Shown here: positions 27,249 through 36,162 of the stretch, piece by piece
Position numbering within the stretch: position 1 is the stretch's first letter
Layout of the letters: the number at the start of each line of letters is the position of its first letter
Assembly (NCBI RefSeq): GCF_042648365.1
Contig: NZ_JBHRXI010000002.1
Coordinates: 124,001 to 188,000, forward strand
From: Lutimaribacter_A marinistellae
Lineage (GTDB): Bacteria > Pseudomonadota > Alphaproteobacteria > Rhodobacterales > Rhodobacteraceae
DNA: 64,000 nt
Direction of reading: 5' to 3'
Notes under the pieces: generated by a model
Databases searched by the model: none
Told to the model about the DNA's origin: nothing
What the model saw: the letters and a program-made list of their open reading frames with translations, nothing else
Made by a program: the position numbers and the translations under genes

Positions 27249-27267
27249 GATCTCTTTGAAAGAGATC
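27249..27267. promoter_or_regulatory. 19-bp perfect palindrome GATCTCTTT-G-AAAGAGATC
   Basis: Arms of 9 bp (27249-27257 and 27259-27267) around one central base, in the AT-rich part of the RTX-AraC gap. The loop is too short for an RNA hairpin of full length, so a dimeric repressor or activator site is more likely. Confidence 0.55.
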
Positions 27268-27578
27268 AACAATACTCGAACTTCGGAAAAACAAAGCACA
27301 GAACTTGGCCTGCAAAATATGCAACCGCCCTATGCTCGCTAAGGGTGGACCGAAGTCTTAGTTAAGAAACGTATTCCAACGTGTTTGAGGGCGATGGATC
27401 TGACCCGCTGAAACAAAGAAGTGACGATACGTTCCAAAAAGGAGTTCTGCGTCAGCCTCGAACCGGCCAGCTTGGGGCAAAAGTTGCACTGGTAACCCAC
27501 GAAAATCATCTCGCATATCGAAGCCCGTGGCCATTGTTGACAGGTCTGCGCAATGACGGTCCACTGGCTTGGCGTTCG

Positions 27579-28616
27579 ATGAAATCACGAGGTTGTGCAT
27601 TGGCGAAAACGATACCCCTCATCCGAGCGGCTAACCTGCTGCCGTTGGTCCGCTGGACCGAAGCCAATCGCCACCGATCCGAACTGTATCTTGCCAAGAC
27701 CGACCTCGACTATTGGTACGCTCTATCGCCGATGGACCCGATCCCGCTGCGCAGCGGGATAGATTACCTGCGAATGCTTGCGCGCGACCATGGTCCGGAC
27801 ATCGGCGTGCGGATCGTCAACCAGGCCAGCGTCGCCGAAATAGGTTTCATTGGCGCTGTGGCGCTTGGCGCGCGCAACCCTGTCGAGGCATTTCAACGAC
27901 TGAGTTTCGCGATGCCATTGCATTCCAGTCACGAAACGTTCCGGGTCGGCGTCGAGGGCGACCAGCTATTGATCAGTCATGCCCTCAACTTCCAGATCGA
28001 TGACGAAAGCTTGCACGCGGTGCATGTCCTGCTGATCTCCATGCTGCAACAGGTGCTTAGGTTTACCGGTCAGCAACCGCCGCTGTTGCGAAAGGTCGAA
28101 ATGATGGCGCACCCGCAGGTCGGACTATCTCATATCTCGACCGGCTTTTCTGACAGGTTGTTCCCGTCCGAAAGCGGTATGCTGACGGTCTCCATCGATC
28201 TGTCCGTTGCGCAGGTGCCCTATCAGGCCGTGGCCCGGGACCGCAGCGCGAACCCGTATCTCAAGCAAATCCCGCCGCTGACCGAAAACCACGGCCTTGC
28301 CGCGTCGGTTCGTCCGGTCATCGCGGCGATGCTGCACGGTGGGGAACCGACGATAGAGCGGATCGCGCTGACCTATGGCGGCAGCGTCCGCAGCTTGCAA
28401 CGCCGTCTGAGCGAAGAAGGTACCAGCTTTTCCGAACAGCTCGACCTTGTCCGGCGGGAACTGGTCATGTCCCATCTGGACGGCCAAGAGGACGCATCGC
28501 TGTCCGAGTTGTCGGAACGGCTTGGCTATTCGGGCCAATCTGCACTGACCCGTGCAGTCAGGCGGCTGACGGGCCAGACCCCTTCGCAACTCGCATCCGA
28601 GCGCGGCCTGCAGTAG
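27579..28616 (+). CDS. AraC-family regulator with arabinose_bd/OruR-type N-terminal domain
   Basis: About 345 residues from ATG 27579; TTG 27600 has a slightly better ribosome site, and the frame upstream to 27381 looks non-coding. The N-terminal two-thirds (LPLVRWTEANRHRSELYLAKTDLDYW) resembles the ligand domain of OruR/ArgR-like AraC proteins. The C-terminal DNA-binding part has two HTHs (TIERIALTYGGSVRSLQRRLSEEGTSF and LSELSERLGYSGQSALTRAVRRLTGQTPSQL). It is 113 bp upstream of a secreted beta-propeller gene in the same direction, and may control that cluster. Confidence 0.8.
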   Translation: MKSRGCALAKTIPLIRAANLLPLVRWTEANRHRSELYLAKTDLDYWYALSPMDPIPLRSGIDYLRMLARDHGPDIGVRIVNQASVAEIGFIGAVALGARNPVEAFQRLSFAMPLHSSHETFRVGVEGDQLLISHALNFQIDDESLHAVHVLLISMLQQVLRFTGQQPPLLRKVEMMAHPQVGLSHISTGFSDRLFPSESGMLTVSIDLSVAQVPYQAVARDRSANPYLKQIPPLTENHGLAASVRPVIAAMLHGGEPTIERIALTYGGSVRSLQRRLSEEGTSFSEQLDLVRRELVMSHLDGQEDASLSELSERLGYSGQSALTRAVRRLTGQTPSQLASERGLQ

Positions 28617-28729
28617 CGCTGTTTTTTGGCGCGCAAAGTAAAAACCGAGCCATCCGAGGGCCCCTATACTCCTTGACAGAAATGCTTCGCGCGTTTGGCC
28701 GCGTGGTGTCGTCAAGTGAGGAAACGCAG

Positions 28730-30277
28730 ATGCGAAGAACGCTGCTCGCAGTGCTATCGTTGCAAGCGCTCGCCACCATATCGCTGGCGCAGGACGGGTT
28801 CGAAAGGGCAAACGGACCGATGCCCGGGGATCTGTCGCGGATCAGCCAGGAATGGTCGTGCGTGCAGGGATTGGAAACGCCGGGTTATTTCAAATCCATG
28901 AACGGCGCCGAAGTAGCGGACGCGACACGCAGTCAGACGTATCCCTGCGCCAGTTTTCTTGGTTCGATGAATGGCGAAAATGACGTTTACGCCTGGCGGG
29001 CGGATGGCGATTACCAGGGTGTTCTGTTCATGAACAACCGTCACCCCGGCGAGTTGTACCTGACCGGGGGCAACAACCCGCCTGCGCAAGGGGTGGTGCC
29101 CCCAGGGCCTTGGGTAGCAAAGGTCGATGCGACGACCGGTAAAGAGATCTGGAGAACCGTGTTGCAGAACGCCAACGTCTCTGGCGAATGGACCGGGGCG
29201 TCTAACCTCAACATCACGCCAGACGGAAACATTCCGATCGCTTTCGGCAACCATCTGGTCAAGCTTGATGGCGATACCGGGCGTATTCTCAAGCATATCG
29301 ATCTGCCGGCGGATGCGCCGCGCGAAGGCAGCAATTTCAAGCACCTGACCATTGCGCCAGACGGCACGCTGATCATCAAGAACCAGACCCGCGCAACGCC
29401 GTGCAACATTCAAGGAACCTTGGCTGCGTTCCAGTGCCCCGGCGGGGCTGCGGCATCGCCTGGCTCGACCATCCACGCGGTCGACCCGGAGACCTTTGAA
29501 GTTATCACCAGCGCCAGCGTGCCAGAGAATGCGGTCACTCCGCATACCATCACCGTCCACGAGGGTCAGATCGTGATTTACGTTCCGACCGTGGCCAGTT
29601 TCTATCGTTTTGTCTGGGACCCGCAGGCCCGCAGCCTGACCCGCGACACAAGCTGGGAGGCGGGAGGGTATCTTGAAAATGGACAGACCACGGGTGACGC
29701 GCCGGGGATCCTGGGCGATTGGGTGGTCGTTCAGGTCAACGGGCTGCCGACCAAGGATGCGGCATCGTCGCTGGTGGCGATCAGCCAGAGCGACGCCACC
29801 AAACTGACCCGGGTTTATCCGTTTGGCACAGAACTGCCCACGGGGCTGAGTTGGGCACCACCAAAGGCCGCTGTTGATGTCGAGAACTCCATGGTGTTCT
29901 CGGCGGATCAAAACATGATGAAAATCGGGGCGGTGTCGCTGAACCAGGAAAGTGGCGAGATGACCGTGGCGTGGACAATCGACGGAGCCACAACCGCTCT
30001 GCAGGCGCTTTATGGACCGGCGGATCAGCGTGTTCTTGGCACGGCGCGGGCTGAACCGGGTGTTACGCAACAGGACCTGATGCAGACATCGAATCCGCCT
30101 TACAGACAACAGGCTATCTGGCTTGAGGCCAAAACCGGCAAACTGCTGGCGCAATCGGATTTCTTTGAGCCGATGAACTTCAACACGCTCCTGTCGCCCG
30201 GCTTTGGAGGACGGTTCTACTACATGTGGGACAAGGGGTTCATCGTGCTCCAACCCATGCCAAAGCGGGGGCAATGA
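28730..30277 (+). CDS. Secreted PQQ-like beta-propeller protein
   Basis: 515 residues from MRRTLLAVLS, whose first 20 residues form a signal peptide ending LAQ. The rest has repeated beta strands with motifs such as PWVAKVDATTGKEIWRTVL, GNHLVKLDGDTGRILKHIDLP and PQQ-repeat-like ends, consistent with a periplasmic propeller of seven or eight blades. Four cysteines (in WSCVQ, TYPCAS, TPCNI, FQCPG) could make disulfides. I see no quinoprotein active-site set, so it may be a binding scaffold rather than a dehydrogenase. It leads a three-gene unit with an unknown secreted protein and a porin. Confidence 0.65.
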   Translation: MRRTLLAVLSLQALATISLAQDGFERANGPMPGDLSRISQEWSCVQGLETPGYFKSMNGAEVADATRSQTYPCASFLGSMNGENDVYAWRADGDYQGVLFMNNRHPGELYLTGGNNPPAQGVVPPGPWVAKVDATTGKEIWRTVLQNANVSGEWTGASNLNITPDGNIPIAFGNHLVKLDGDTGRILKHIDLPADAPREGSNFKHLTIAPDGTLIIKNQTRATPCNIQGTLAAFQCPGGAAASPGSTIHAVDPETFEVITSASVPENAVTPHTITVHEGQIVIYVPTVASFYRFVWDPQARSLTRDTSWEAGGYLENGQTTGDAPGILGDWVVVQVNGLPTKDAASSLVAISQSDATKLTRVYPFGTELPTGLSWAPPKAAVDVENSMVFSADQNMMKIGAVSLNQESGEMTVAWTIDGATTALQALYGPADQRVLGTARAEPGVTQQDLMQTSNPPYRQQAIWLEAKTGKLLAQSDFFEPMNFNTLLSPGFGGRFYYMWDKGFIVLQPMPKRGQ

Positions 30278-30338
30278 CGACGTCGTGCTGCGCATCTTTC
30301 TGCAACAGAATTGCTCCAAGAAAAGGGAGGAGCCTGCG

Positions 30339-31043
30339 ATGACGAATAAATTCCTTCGATACGTATCGGGCACGCTGGCGCTGTGTTTGATCCTGGCCTC
30401 GGGTGGCGCTGTTTCGGCAGAGGGCAACCCGGTCGAGACTGTCGACCTGTCGGATATTCGCGCGATGCGCTATTGCGAATTCCTGCTGATCTTCGACGAC
30501 AGGATCGTGATCTACAACACGTCTGCCTCGAACGACTGCCCCGAGGCGGATTGGGCGGCGATGGACGTGGATGCGATTGCCGCCGACCACGGAGCGAACA
30601 AGGCGCAATTGAACGGTCCGCATTTCTGGGCCATGGACAAACAGACGCTGGGACTAGGCGAAACCAAGACATTTGGCGGTATCGAGGCGCGCTATGCCGC
30701 GACGCTTCCTCTGGCGGCCCTCGGCTCGGGGCAGGGGGCCGATCCCTATAAGCCATATGTCAGCGCCAAGCTTCAAACGATGGTCTTCGAGGCTGGCAAG
30801 CCGGTCTATCAGTTGGTCGATCCGGCCGGAAACACATATGTGATGAACGCCTATGGCGAGGAAGTCCGCGACGGCGATCCCGGGAACCTGGCCGAGCAAT
30901 TGTCGCTCGCAGAAGGCTGGCAATTCGAGACTGTCACGCCGACCGAGGATCTTGTCGTCGAGGGTACGATGGACAAGCCCGTCGATATGGTGGGCGACGA
31001 TATGCACCAGTATTACACCCGGTACGGCACCGCCGGGCAATGA
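30339..31043 (+). CDS. Secreted protein of unknown function
   Basis: 234 residues with a GGGAGGAG ribosome site and a clear signal peptide (MTNKFLRYVSGTLALCLILASGGAVSA). The mature part has two cysteines (MRYCEFLL and NDCPEAD) that may form a disulfide and no membrane helix. I do not recognise the family. It is 61 bp after the beta-propeller gene and overlaps the porin gene by ATGA, so the three products probably act together at the cell envelope. Confidence 0.7.
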   Translation: MTNKFLRYVSGTLALCLILASGGAVSAEGNPVETVDLSDIRAMRYCEFLLIFDDRIVIYNTSASNDCPEADWAAMDVDAIAADHGANKAQLNGPHFWAMDKQTLGLGETKTFGGIEARYAATLPLAALGSGQGADPYKPYVSAKLQTMVFEAGKPVYQLVDPAGNTYVMNAYGEEVRDGDPGNLAEQLSLAEGWQFETVTPTEDLVVEGTMDKPVDMVGDDMHQYYTRYGTAGQ

Positions 31044-32329
31044 AAAGGGTCGGCACAGAACGGTCACTGAACCGATGGCTTGCCTGTCTGATGGCTTGTT
31101 TTTTGCTGACACTGGGTGCGGCAACGGTGGTGCATGCTCAGTCTCAGTCTGGATATGGGCCATCAAACTCGCTGGAAGGTGGCGACAGTGTCACCGAAGA
31201 CATCCACGAGGACGACATCAGCGCCGGATCAGCCTTTCGCCTGCGTGGCCAGCCGCTGAAACCTTGGTTCGATGCAAAGCGGCGATGGAATGACCGATAT
31301 GGCCTCAAGCTCAACTTCAGCCTGCAGACCCTCCATCAGAACTCGGACAACAGCACCGGAGAGAGCCGCGCAGCGGCAGGACGGGCAGAGCTTAACGGGT
31401 CCTGGACCCTGGTTGGACGGGGCACGAAGAACGCCGGCCGACTGACCTTCCGGATCGAAAACCGATCTACCCTTGGAACGGTGATCCCGCCATCTCGTCT
31501 GGGCAACCAGTTCGGCAGCGGAACGCTGGTCGGCACCGGTTTCAGCGACTACAGCCGCGCCAACCTGTCAGAGCTGGCATGGCGGCAGTCCCTGATGCAG
31601 GGGCGGCTGAGGTTCGTCGCCGGCAAGATCAGCGCCGTCGGCTGGTATGGTGGCCACGCGCTGTCCTCCCCGAAACGGGGGTTCCAGAATACCGCGTTAC
31701 AGTCCAGCAACGCGCGCGCATTTCCCGGACGCGGCTTTGGTCTTGGTGTGGGCTACGAGTTCACCCCGCGCCTCGTCGCGCTGGCTGGCATCCACGACGC
31801 GAACGCCAAGACCACCGGCAACCCCTTCGACAGTATCAAGCAAGGCGAATACCTGAAATCGGTCGAACTGCGATATTACCTTACGACGCCCGAGCGCGCG
31901 CGCTGGGACCAGATGCGGCTGAACCTCTGGCATCAGGATGCGCTGGCGCAATCCGGTGTTCCGGAAAGCTACGGGGCCAATTTCGTGGTCAGCAAGCTTA
32001 TGCTTCAGGACAAGGTACTGCCTTTCATGCTGGCTGGCGTGTCGAATGGCGGCGCAGCCCTGTTCCAGAAGGATGTCGCGGTTGGTGTCGGTTTTGCCTT
32101 TGACACCACGGCAAGCAAGGCGCGCGATGTTCTGGGTATCGGTCTTGCATGGGGAGAGCCGACAAACACGGCGCTGCAGGAACAAGTCACCGGAGAGATG
32201 TTCTACCGATTCCAGATGCTTGATAATTTGGCGATTACCCCGTCAATCCAGATCATCAAGAACCCAATCGCAAACCCGAACAAGACGACTGTCACCGTTC
32301 TGGGACTCCGGGTGAGAGCTACCTTCTAA
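31040..32329 (+). CDS. OprB-like carbohydrate-selective porin
   Basis: 429 residues with an N-terminal signal (to about 34, VHAQ). The body alternates hydrophobic and polar residues as in a beta-barrel and ends in RVRATF, the terminal aromatic signal of outer-membrane proteins. The segments LRFVAGKISAVGWYGG, FPGRGFGLGVGYEFTPRLVALAGIHDANA and LNLWHQD resemble the OprB family, which lets sugars or other solutes through the outer membrane. Coupled by ATGA to the unknown secreted protein, it closes the envelope operon. Confidence 0.85.
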   Translation: MKRVGTERSLNRWLACLMACFLLTLGAATVVHAQSQSGYGPSNSLEGGDSVTEDIHEDDISAGSAFRLRGQPLKPWFDAKRRWNDRYGLKLNFSLQTLHQNSDNSTGESRAAAGRAELNGSWTLVGRGTKNAGRLTFRIENRSTLGTVIPPSRLGNQFGSGTLVGTGFSDYSRANLSELAWRQSLMQGRLRFVAGKISAVGWYGGHALSSPKRGFQNTALQSSNARAFPGRGFGLGVGYEFTPRLVALAGIHDANAKTTGNPFDSIKQGEYLKSVELRYYLTTPERARWDQMRLNLWHQDALAQSGVPESYGANFVVSKLMLQDKVLPFMLAGVSNGGAALFQKDVAVGVGFAFDTTASKARDVLGIGLAWGEPTNTALQEQVTGEMFYRFQMLDNLAITPSIQIIKNPIANPNKTTVTVLGLRVRATF

Positions 32330-32389
32330 AGGCGAGACCCGGCGTTTTCGGCCCCGAAGCCGGCCACCTGTCAGGGCCGATCTCGAAAG

Positions 32390-33112
32390 TCAGGTCGCCG
32401 TATCGGTTCGTCCGTCCGTCAGCATTCCTTGCATGGCGGGCAGATCCCGAACCACAAGCTTTCCGTATCGCCGGTCAAGGATGCCCTTTCGTTCGAACTC
32501 GGTCAGAAGGTCCCCGACCATGGATCGGGACAGGTTCGTCATTTGCGCCAACTCGTTTTGAGTCACGTCCAACTCGGTCGCCTCACCTGCCGGGTCGGTC
32601 GGAACTCGCGCCCCGCATAGTCGCAAAAGTATCGCAGCAAGGCGCGCATCCGAGGCACGAATTGTCAGATCGTCGAGACCTGCAACAGCGAGCGCGACAT
32701 GTTCTGCAGCAAGATGACCAAGCGCGCGCCAGATCTCTGGCCGTTCCTTGGCAAGGCTTTCCAATGTGGGCACCGGCAGAAAGAGGTAGGTCGACGGGCG
32801 TAGCACGGTCAGCGTCGTGAGCCGGGGCATGCCCGAGAACAGCTCAACCTCGCCAAGCCAAGCGCCCGCATGGAAATGACTGAGCATTGTGGGCCCGTGA
32901 TCGGACTGCACGGTGTCCATTCGGATGCAACCGGAGGCAAGGTAGTAAAGTCCATCCGGTTCATCACCCACCCGATAGAGCACAATGCCCCGATCGGCGC
33001 TCCTGTGCAGAAAACGCCCCAGGATCCGTTCACGATCCTCCTCGGGGAGCTGCGCGATCCATCCTCGCGCCGAGATTTCCGACAGATTTGCCTCGCCCAT
33101 TCTTCCCATCAT
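32390..33112 (-). CDS. Crp/Fnr-family transcriptional regulator
   Basis: 240 residues: a cyclic-nucleotide-binding beta-roll (RGIVLYRVGDEPDGLYYLASG, GAWLGEVELFSGMPRLTT), a long dimerisation helix and a C-terminal winged HTH (VTQNELAQMTNLSRSMVGDLLTEFERKGILDRRYGKLVV). It lacks the N-terminal cysteines of oxygen-sensing FNR and the key residues for cAMP are not evident, so the signal is unknown. It is divergent from the DUF3604 gene, with two palindromes in the 129-bp gap, and convergent to the porin gene. Confidence 0.87.
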   Translation of the reverse strand: MMGRMGEANLSEISARGWIAQLPEEDRERILGRFLHRSADRGIVLYRVGDEPDGLYYLASGCIRMDTVQSDHGPTMLSHFHAGAWLGEVELFSGMPRLTTLTVLRPSTYLFLPVPTLESLAKERPEIWRALGHLAAEHVALAVAGLDDLTIRASDARLAAILLRLCGARVPTDPAGEATELDVTQNELAQMTNLSRSMVGDLLTEFERKGILDRRYGKLVVRDLPAMQGMLTDGRTDTAT

Positions 33113-33157
33113 TTACCATCCAGAATGTCTGCCACCGGCATTCACTGGGTCGGTTGC

Positions 33158-33174
33158 CTGCTAAAATATAGCAG
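33158..33174. promoter_or_regulatory. Inverted repeat CTGCTA-N5-TAGCAG
   Basis: Perfect 6-bp arms (33158-33163/33169-33174) in the divergent Crp/Fnr-DUF3604 gap; a possible regulator site. Confidence 0.45.
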
Positions 33175-33190
33175 CGAAAGCAGATTCCGC

Positions 33191-33206
33191 ACCCATCGCA
33201 ATGGGT
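33191..33206. promoter_or_regulatory. Inverted repeat ACCCAT-N4-ATGGGT
   Basis: Perfect 6-bp arms, 7 bp if the flanking C/G is counted, spacer CGCA, 35 bp upstream of the DUF3604 start. Position fits an operator for the divergent Crp/Fnr protein. Confidence 0.5.
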
Positions 33207-33241
33207 GTCACGACCGAAACCGTCAGATCGGAGGGACACCC

Positions 33242-35143
33242 ATGACAAGGCCACTCCACCTAACAACGCTCGCCACTTGCACCGTATTCCTGCCACTCGC
33301 GACCCTCGCGCAAGAGCTTCCCGGCCTCCGTCCGGGCATGGACGTCGAATATTCGCCCTACCTTCAAGAGGACTTCCCCAACCAGGTCTTTTTTGGCGAC
33401 ACACATCTGCACACGTCCTTCTCGGCCGATGCGGGACTTGTGGGCGCCACGACGACCCCGGATGACGCGTTCCGCTTTGCCAAGGGTGAGGAGGTCACGT
33501 CGTCCAACGGTATTCCGGCTCGGCTGCGGCGGCCGCTGGACTGGTTGGTGGTCACCGACCATGCCGAGAACCTCGGCATTCCCGCTGCGCTGGCTGCAGA
33601 CGATCCTGTGCTGACCGACACGGAATGGGGCGCTCAATTGGCCGAGATCGCGGCACCGGGCACCGAAGAGGCGATGATCGCATCTTACGAGTTCTGGATG
33701 CAGGCGACCTTTGCGGGCACAGACCCGTTGGCCGGAACACCCTTTGGCCAGACGATGTGGGAAGTCGCGACAGAAGCTGCCGAGCGGCACAACGATCCCG
33801 GCGCCTTCACTGCCTTCATCGGGTTCGAGTGGACGTCGCAGCCCAATGGCTCGAACATGCATCGCAACATCATCTATCGTGACGGCAAGGACCTAGCCGA
33901 CCAGAAAGTTCCGATCAGTTCCTATGACACGGACGATCCGGAAATGCTTTGGGATTGGATGGAGGACTATGAGACAGCGACCGGCGGGCGCATGCTGGCC
34001 ATCCCGCATGGCGGCAACCTCTCCAATGGGCTGATGTTCGACGACATCACCTTGTCCGGCCAGCCGCTGACAGCGGACTATGCACAGCGGCGCATGCAGT
34101 ATGAACCGCTCTACGAGATCACCCAGATGAAGGGGGACGGCGAGACGCATCCCATGCTTTCGGTCGACGACGACTTCGCCGATTACGGCACGTGGGACAA
34201 GGGCAGCTTTGGCCCGGACCCCAAAACGCCAGAAATGCTGCCCAAGGAGTACGCCCGGTCGGCTTGGATGCGGGGCATCGCCTACGAGGCAGAGCTTGGC
34301 ACGAACCCCTTCAAGTTCGGCGTCGTCGGGTCTACCGACGCCCATACCGGTCTGTCGACCGCCGGAGAGAACAATTTCTTCGGCAAAGTCGCCCTTGTTG
34401 AACCGACGGGCGACCCGATCCGCTATGAAGAGACGATCACGGGACGGGCAACGCCGGACCCTTCGGACGACCTGACCCATGCGGATGCGCTTGCCTCCGG
34501 CCTTGCCGCCGTCTGGGCGCGGGAGAACACGCGCGAGGCGCTCTTTGACGCGATGGAGCGTAAGGAAGTCTATGCGACTACGGGCACGCGACTGCGTGTG
34601 CGTGTCTTCGGCGGATGGGGGTTCACGGCCGAGGACATGGATCGTTCGGACTTTGCGGCCTACGGCTACAAAGAAGGCGTTCCCATGGGCGGCGACCTGA
34701 GCGCTGCGCCCGAAGGCACCGCGCCGACCTTTCTCATTCGCGCGCTGCGTGACCCCGACGGGGCCAACCTCGACCGAATCCAGGTCGTCAAAGGTTGGAC
34801 GACGTCGGAGGGTCCCCAGGAACGCGTCTATGACGTCGCGTGGTCGGACGACCGGGTGCCGGGCACCGACGGTAAGCTGCCGCCAGTTGGCGACACCGCA
34901 GACGCAAGCACGGCTACCTATACCAATGCGATAGGCGCTCCTGTGCTCGGAGCATTCTGGCAAGATCCCGAGTTCGACCCGACGCAGCGCGCCTTCTACT
35001 ACATCCGTGTGATCGAGATCCCGACGCCGCGCTGGACGACTTACGACAGCGTGTTCTTCGGCATCGAACTGCCTGGCACCATCGCCGCAAGCCATCAGGA
35101 GCGCGCCTATACGTCGCCAATCTGGTTCACACCACAGTCGTGA
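33242..35143 (+). CDS. DUF3604 secreted protein (PHP-like fold)
   Basis: 633 residues from MTRPLHLTTL, with a GGAGGG ribosome site. A signal peptide ends near LAQ (about 24). The family's hallmark GDTHLHTSFSADAG (52-65) and DWLVVTDHAENLG (about 100) resemble metal-binding motifs of PHP phosphoesterases; further conserved parts are GFEWTSQPNGSNMHRN and STDAHTGLS. The biochemical role of DUF3604 proteins is not firmly known; hydrolysis of a phosphoester or sulfoester in the periplasm is an inference. Length is usual for the family. Probably controlled by the divergent Crp/Fnr regulator. Confidence 0.87.
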   Translation: MTRPLHLTTLATCTVFLPLATLAQELPGLRPGMDVEYSPYLQEDFPNQVFFGDTHLHTSFSADAGLVGATTTPDDAFRFAKGEEVTSSNGIPARLRRPLDWLVVTDHAENLGIPAALAADDPVLTDTEWGAQLAEIAAPGTEEAMIASYEFWMQATFAGTDPLAGTPFGQTMWEVATEAAERHNDPGAFTAFIGFEWTSQPNGSNMHRNIIYRDGKDLADQKVPISSYDTDDPEMLWDWMEDYETATGGRMLAIPHGGNLSNGLMFDDITLSGQPLTADYAQRRMQYEPLYEITQMKGDGETHPMLSVDDDFADYGTWDKGSFGPDPKTPEMLPKEYARSAWMRGIAYEAELGTNPFKFGVVGSTDAHTGLSTAGENNFFGKVALVEPTGDPIRYEETITGRATPDPSDDLTHADALASGLAAVWARENTREALFDAMERKEVYATTGTRLRVRVFGGWGFTAEDMDRSDFAAYGYKEGVPMGGDLSAAPEGTAPTFLIRALRDPDGANLDRIQVVKGWTTSEGPQERVYDVAWSDDRVPGTDGKLPPVGDTADASTATYTNAIGAPVLGAFWQDPEFDPTQRAFYYIRVIEIPTPRWTTYDSVFFGIELPGTIAASHQERAYTSPIWFTPQS

Positions 35144-35251
35144 GATCCGGCACCATGCTCATGAGGAACAAGGAGCCGCGGTACTGTCCGGAAATTTTTT
35201 CCATGATTACCTGTGAACACCACTCGGGGCGTCTCGGGCTTATCGACAAGC

Positions 35252-35878
35252 TCACATTGCCGGATTTGGGATTCGAACCGTCTTCCAGAACAGCTTGAAA
35301 ACCTGATCTGATCGGGAGATCAAAGGCCATTTCATGCCATTGTGATACCAGATTTCCACTTCTCGGCCGACCAGCGCATAAAACAGGCCAATAATCTGCG
35401 TGTCACTAATATCAGGATCGATTTCTCCAAGCTTCCGGCCCTCCTCGACGATCGCGCCAATTGACTTCGCGATTTCATCCAGTTGCCATGAATCGTGAAA
35501 GATCCAGGTTCGTGTCGGCACGGTGATAAAGTAAACGACTGCAATTGCAGGATTTTCATCATAGGCCTGCATGGTCTGGGCCCAGATCATCCTGAACTTG
35601 GTCAATGTGTCGTTATCCGACTCGGCAACAGACTGTACCTTCTTCGAAATCGAATTGAGGAAGTCCTCCAGAATGGAGATGACCAGGCCCTCTTTCGACC
35701 CGAAGTACTTGTAGATGGTAGCCGAACTCACTCCCGATTCGGCCGCTACGTCGCGGATCTGGACCTGGTGAAAATCCGCGTGCATCAAAAGTTTAAGTGT
35801 CGCCGGGAAAAGCCTGGTCGTGACTTTTGCCGGAGCTTTGTGGGTCTTTTCCACGGTCGGGCTTTTCGTTTTGTCCAT
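35252..35878 (-). CDS. TetR-family transcriptional regulator
   Basis: 208 residues from MDKTKS; the longer open frame to 36208 runs through the operator and promoter region and reads as non-coding. The HTH is clear (FHQVQIRDVAAESGVSSATIYKYFGSKEGLV), followed by a helical ligand domain. It is divergent from the second TRAP operon, 284 bp away, and a TAAAAC-N3-GTTTTA palindrome lies in that gap. Control of the TRAP-acyl-CoA operon by its acyl-CoA or acid substrate is a reasonable inference. Confidence 0.87.
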   Translation of the reverse strand: MDKTKSPTVEKTHKAPAKVTTRLFPATLKLLMHADFHQVQIRDVAAESGVSSATIYKYFGSKEGLVISILEDFLNSISKKVQSVAESDNDTLTKFRMIWAQTMQAYDENPAIAVVYFITVPTRTWIFHDSWQLDEIAKSIGAIVEEGRKLGEIDPDISDTQIIGLFYALVGREVEIWYHNGMKWPLISRSDQVFKLFWKTVRIPNPAM

Positions 35879-36049
35879 ATCGCGAATGCCTGCGCCGTCA
35901 ATTGGAATATGTCCTGAAATCAGTACCCTAAGGCAACACGCCGAGCCTAGCAACGGACAAACGGACCCGACCCTTCTGACCCGGCGACGTCTCGGGTAGG
36001 AGCCCATATCATCCCGTGCGGTGGTCCCAAACCGGTTCCCAAAAGAACA

Positions 36050-36055
36050 TTGACA
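36050..36055 (+). promoter_or_regulatory. Candidate -35 box of the second TRAP operon
   Basis: TTGACA is a perfect -35 element about 108 bp upstream of the dctP start; no strong -10 follows at 17 bp (AGAAGT), so the promoter may need an activator or a different -10. Confidence 0.4.
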
Positions 36056-36087
36056 AGGTCCGTTTTTGCATGAGAAGTCACGGTTGC

Positions 36088-36102
36088 TAAAACATTGTTT
36101 TA
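36088..36102. promoter_or_regulatory. Palindrome TAAAAC-ATT-GTTTTA, probable TetR operator
   Basis: Perfect 6-bp arms 33 bp downstream of a TTGACA box and 61 bp upstream of the TRAP dctP start. The location fits blocking of transcription by the divergent TetR protein. Confidence 0.65.
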
Positions 36103-36162
36103 CTTTTGAGTCGAGATGTACCGCCCCGAAGCGGCACGCCGTCGACCGTAGGGAGGATCGAT

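Larger units (their letters stand above)
26838..27578. other. Gene-poor stretch between the RTX and AraC genes
   Basis: 741 bp with lower GC than the neighbours, especially about 27150-27380. Short frames on both strands have no family likeness, ribosome site or consistent codon use. It holds two sharp inverted repeats (26859-26881 and 27249-27267) and presumably both divergent promoters. Confidence 0.5.

Noticed and set aside
26838..27578. Remnant of a mobile element in the RTX-AraC gap
   Set aside because: No transposase fragment or flanking direct repeats found; only isolated palindromes.
33242..33404. DUF3604 gene extended upstream to 32870
   Set aside because: The extension overlaps the Crp/Fnr gene and its promoter; ATG 33242 has a ribosome site and a signal peptide.
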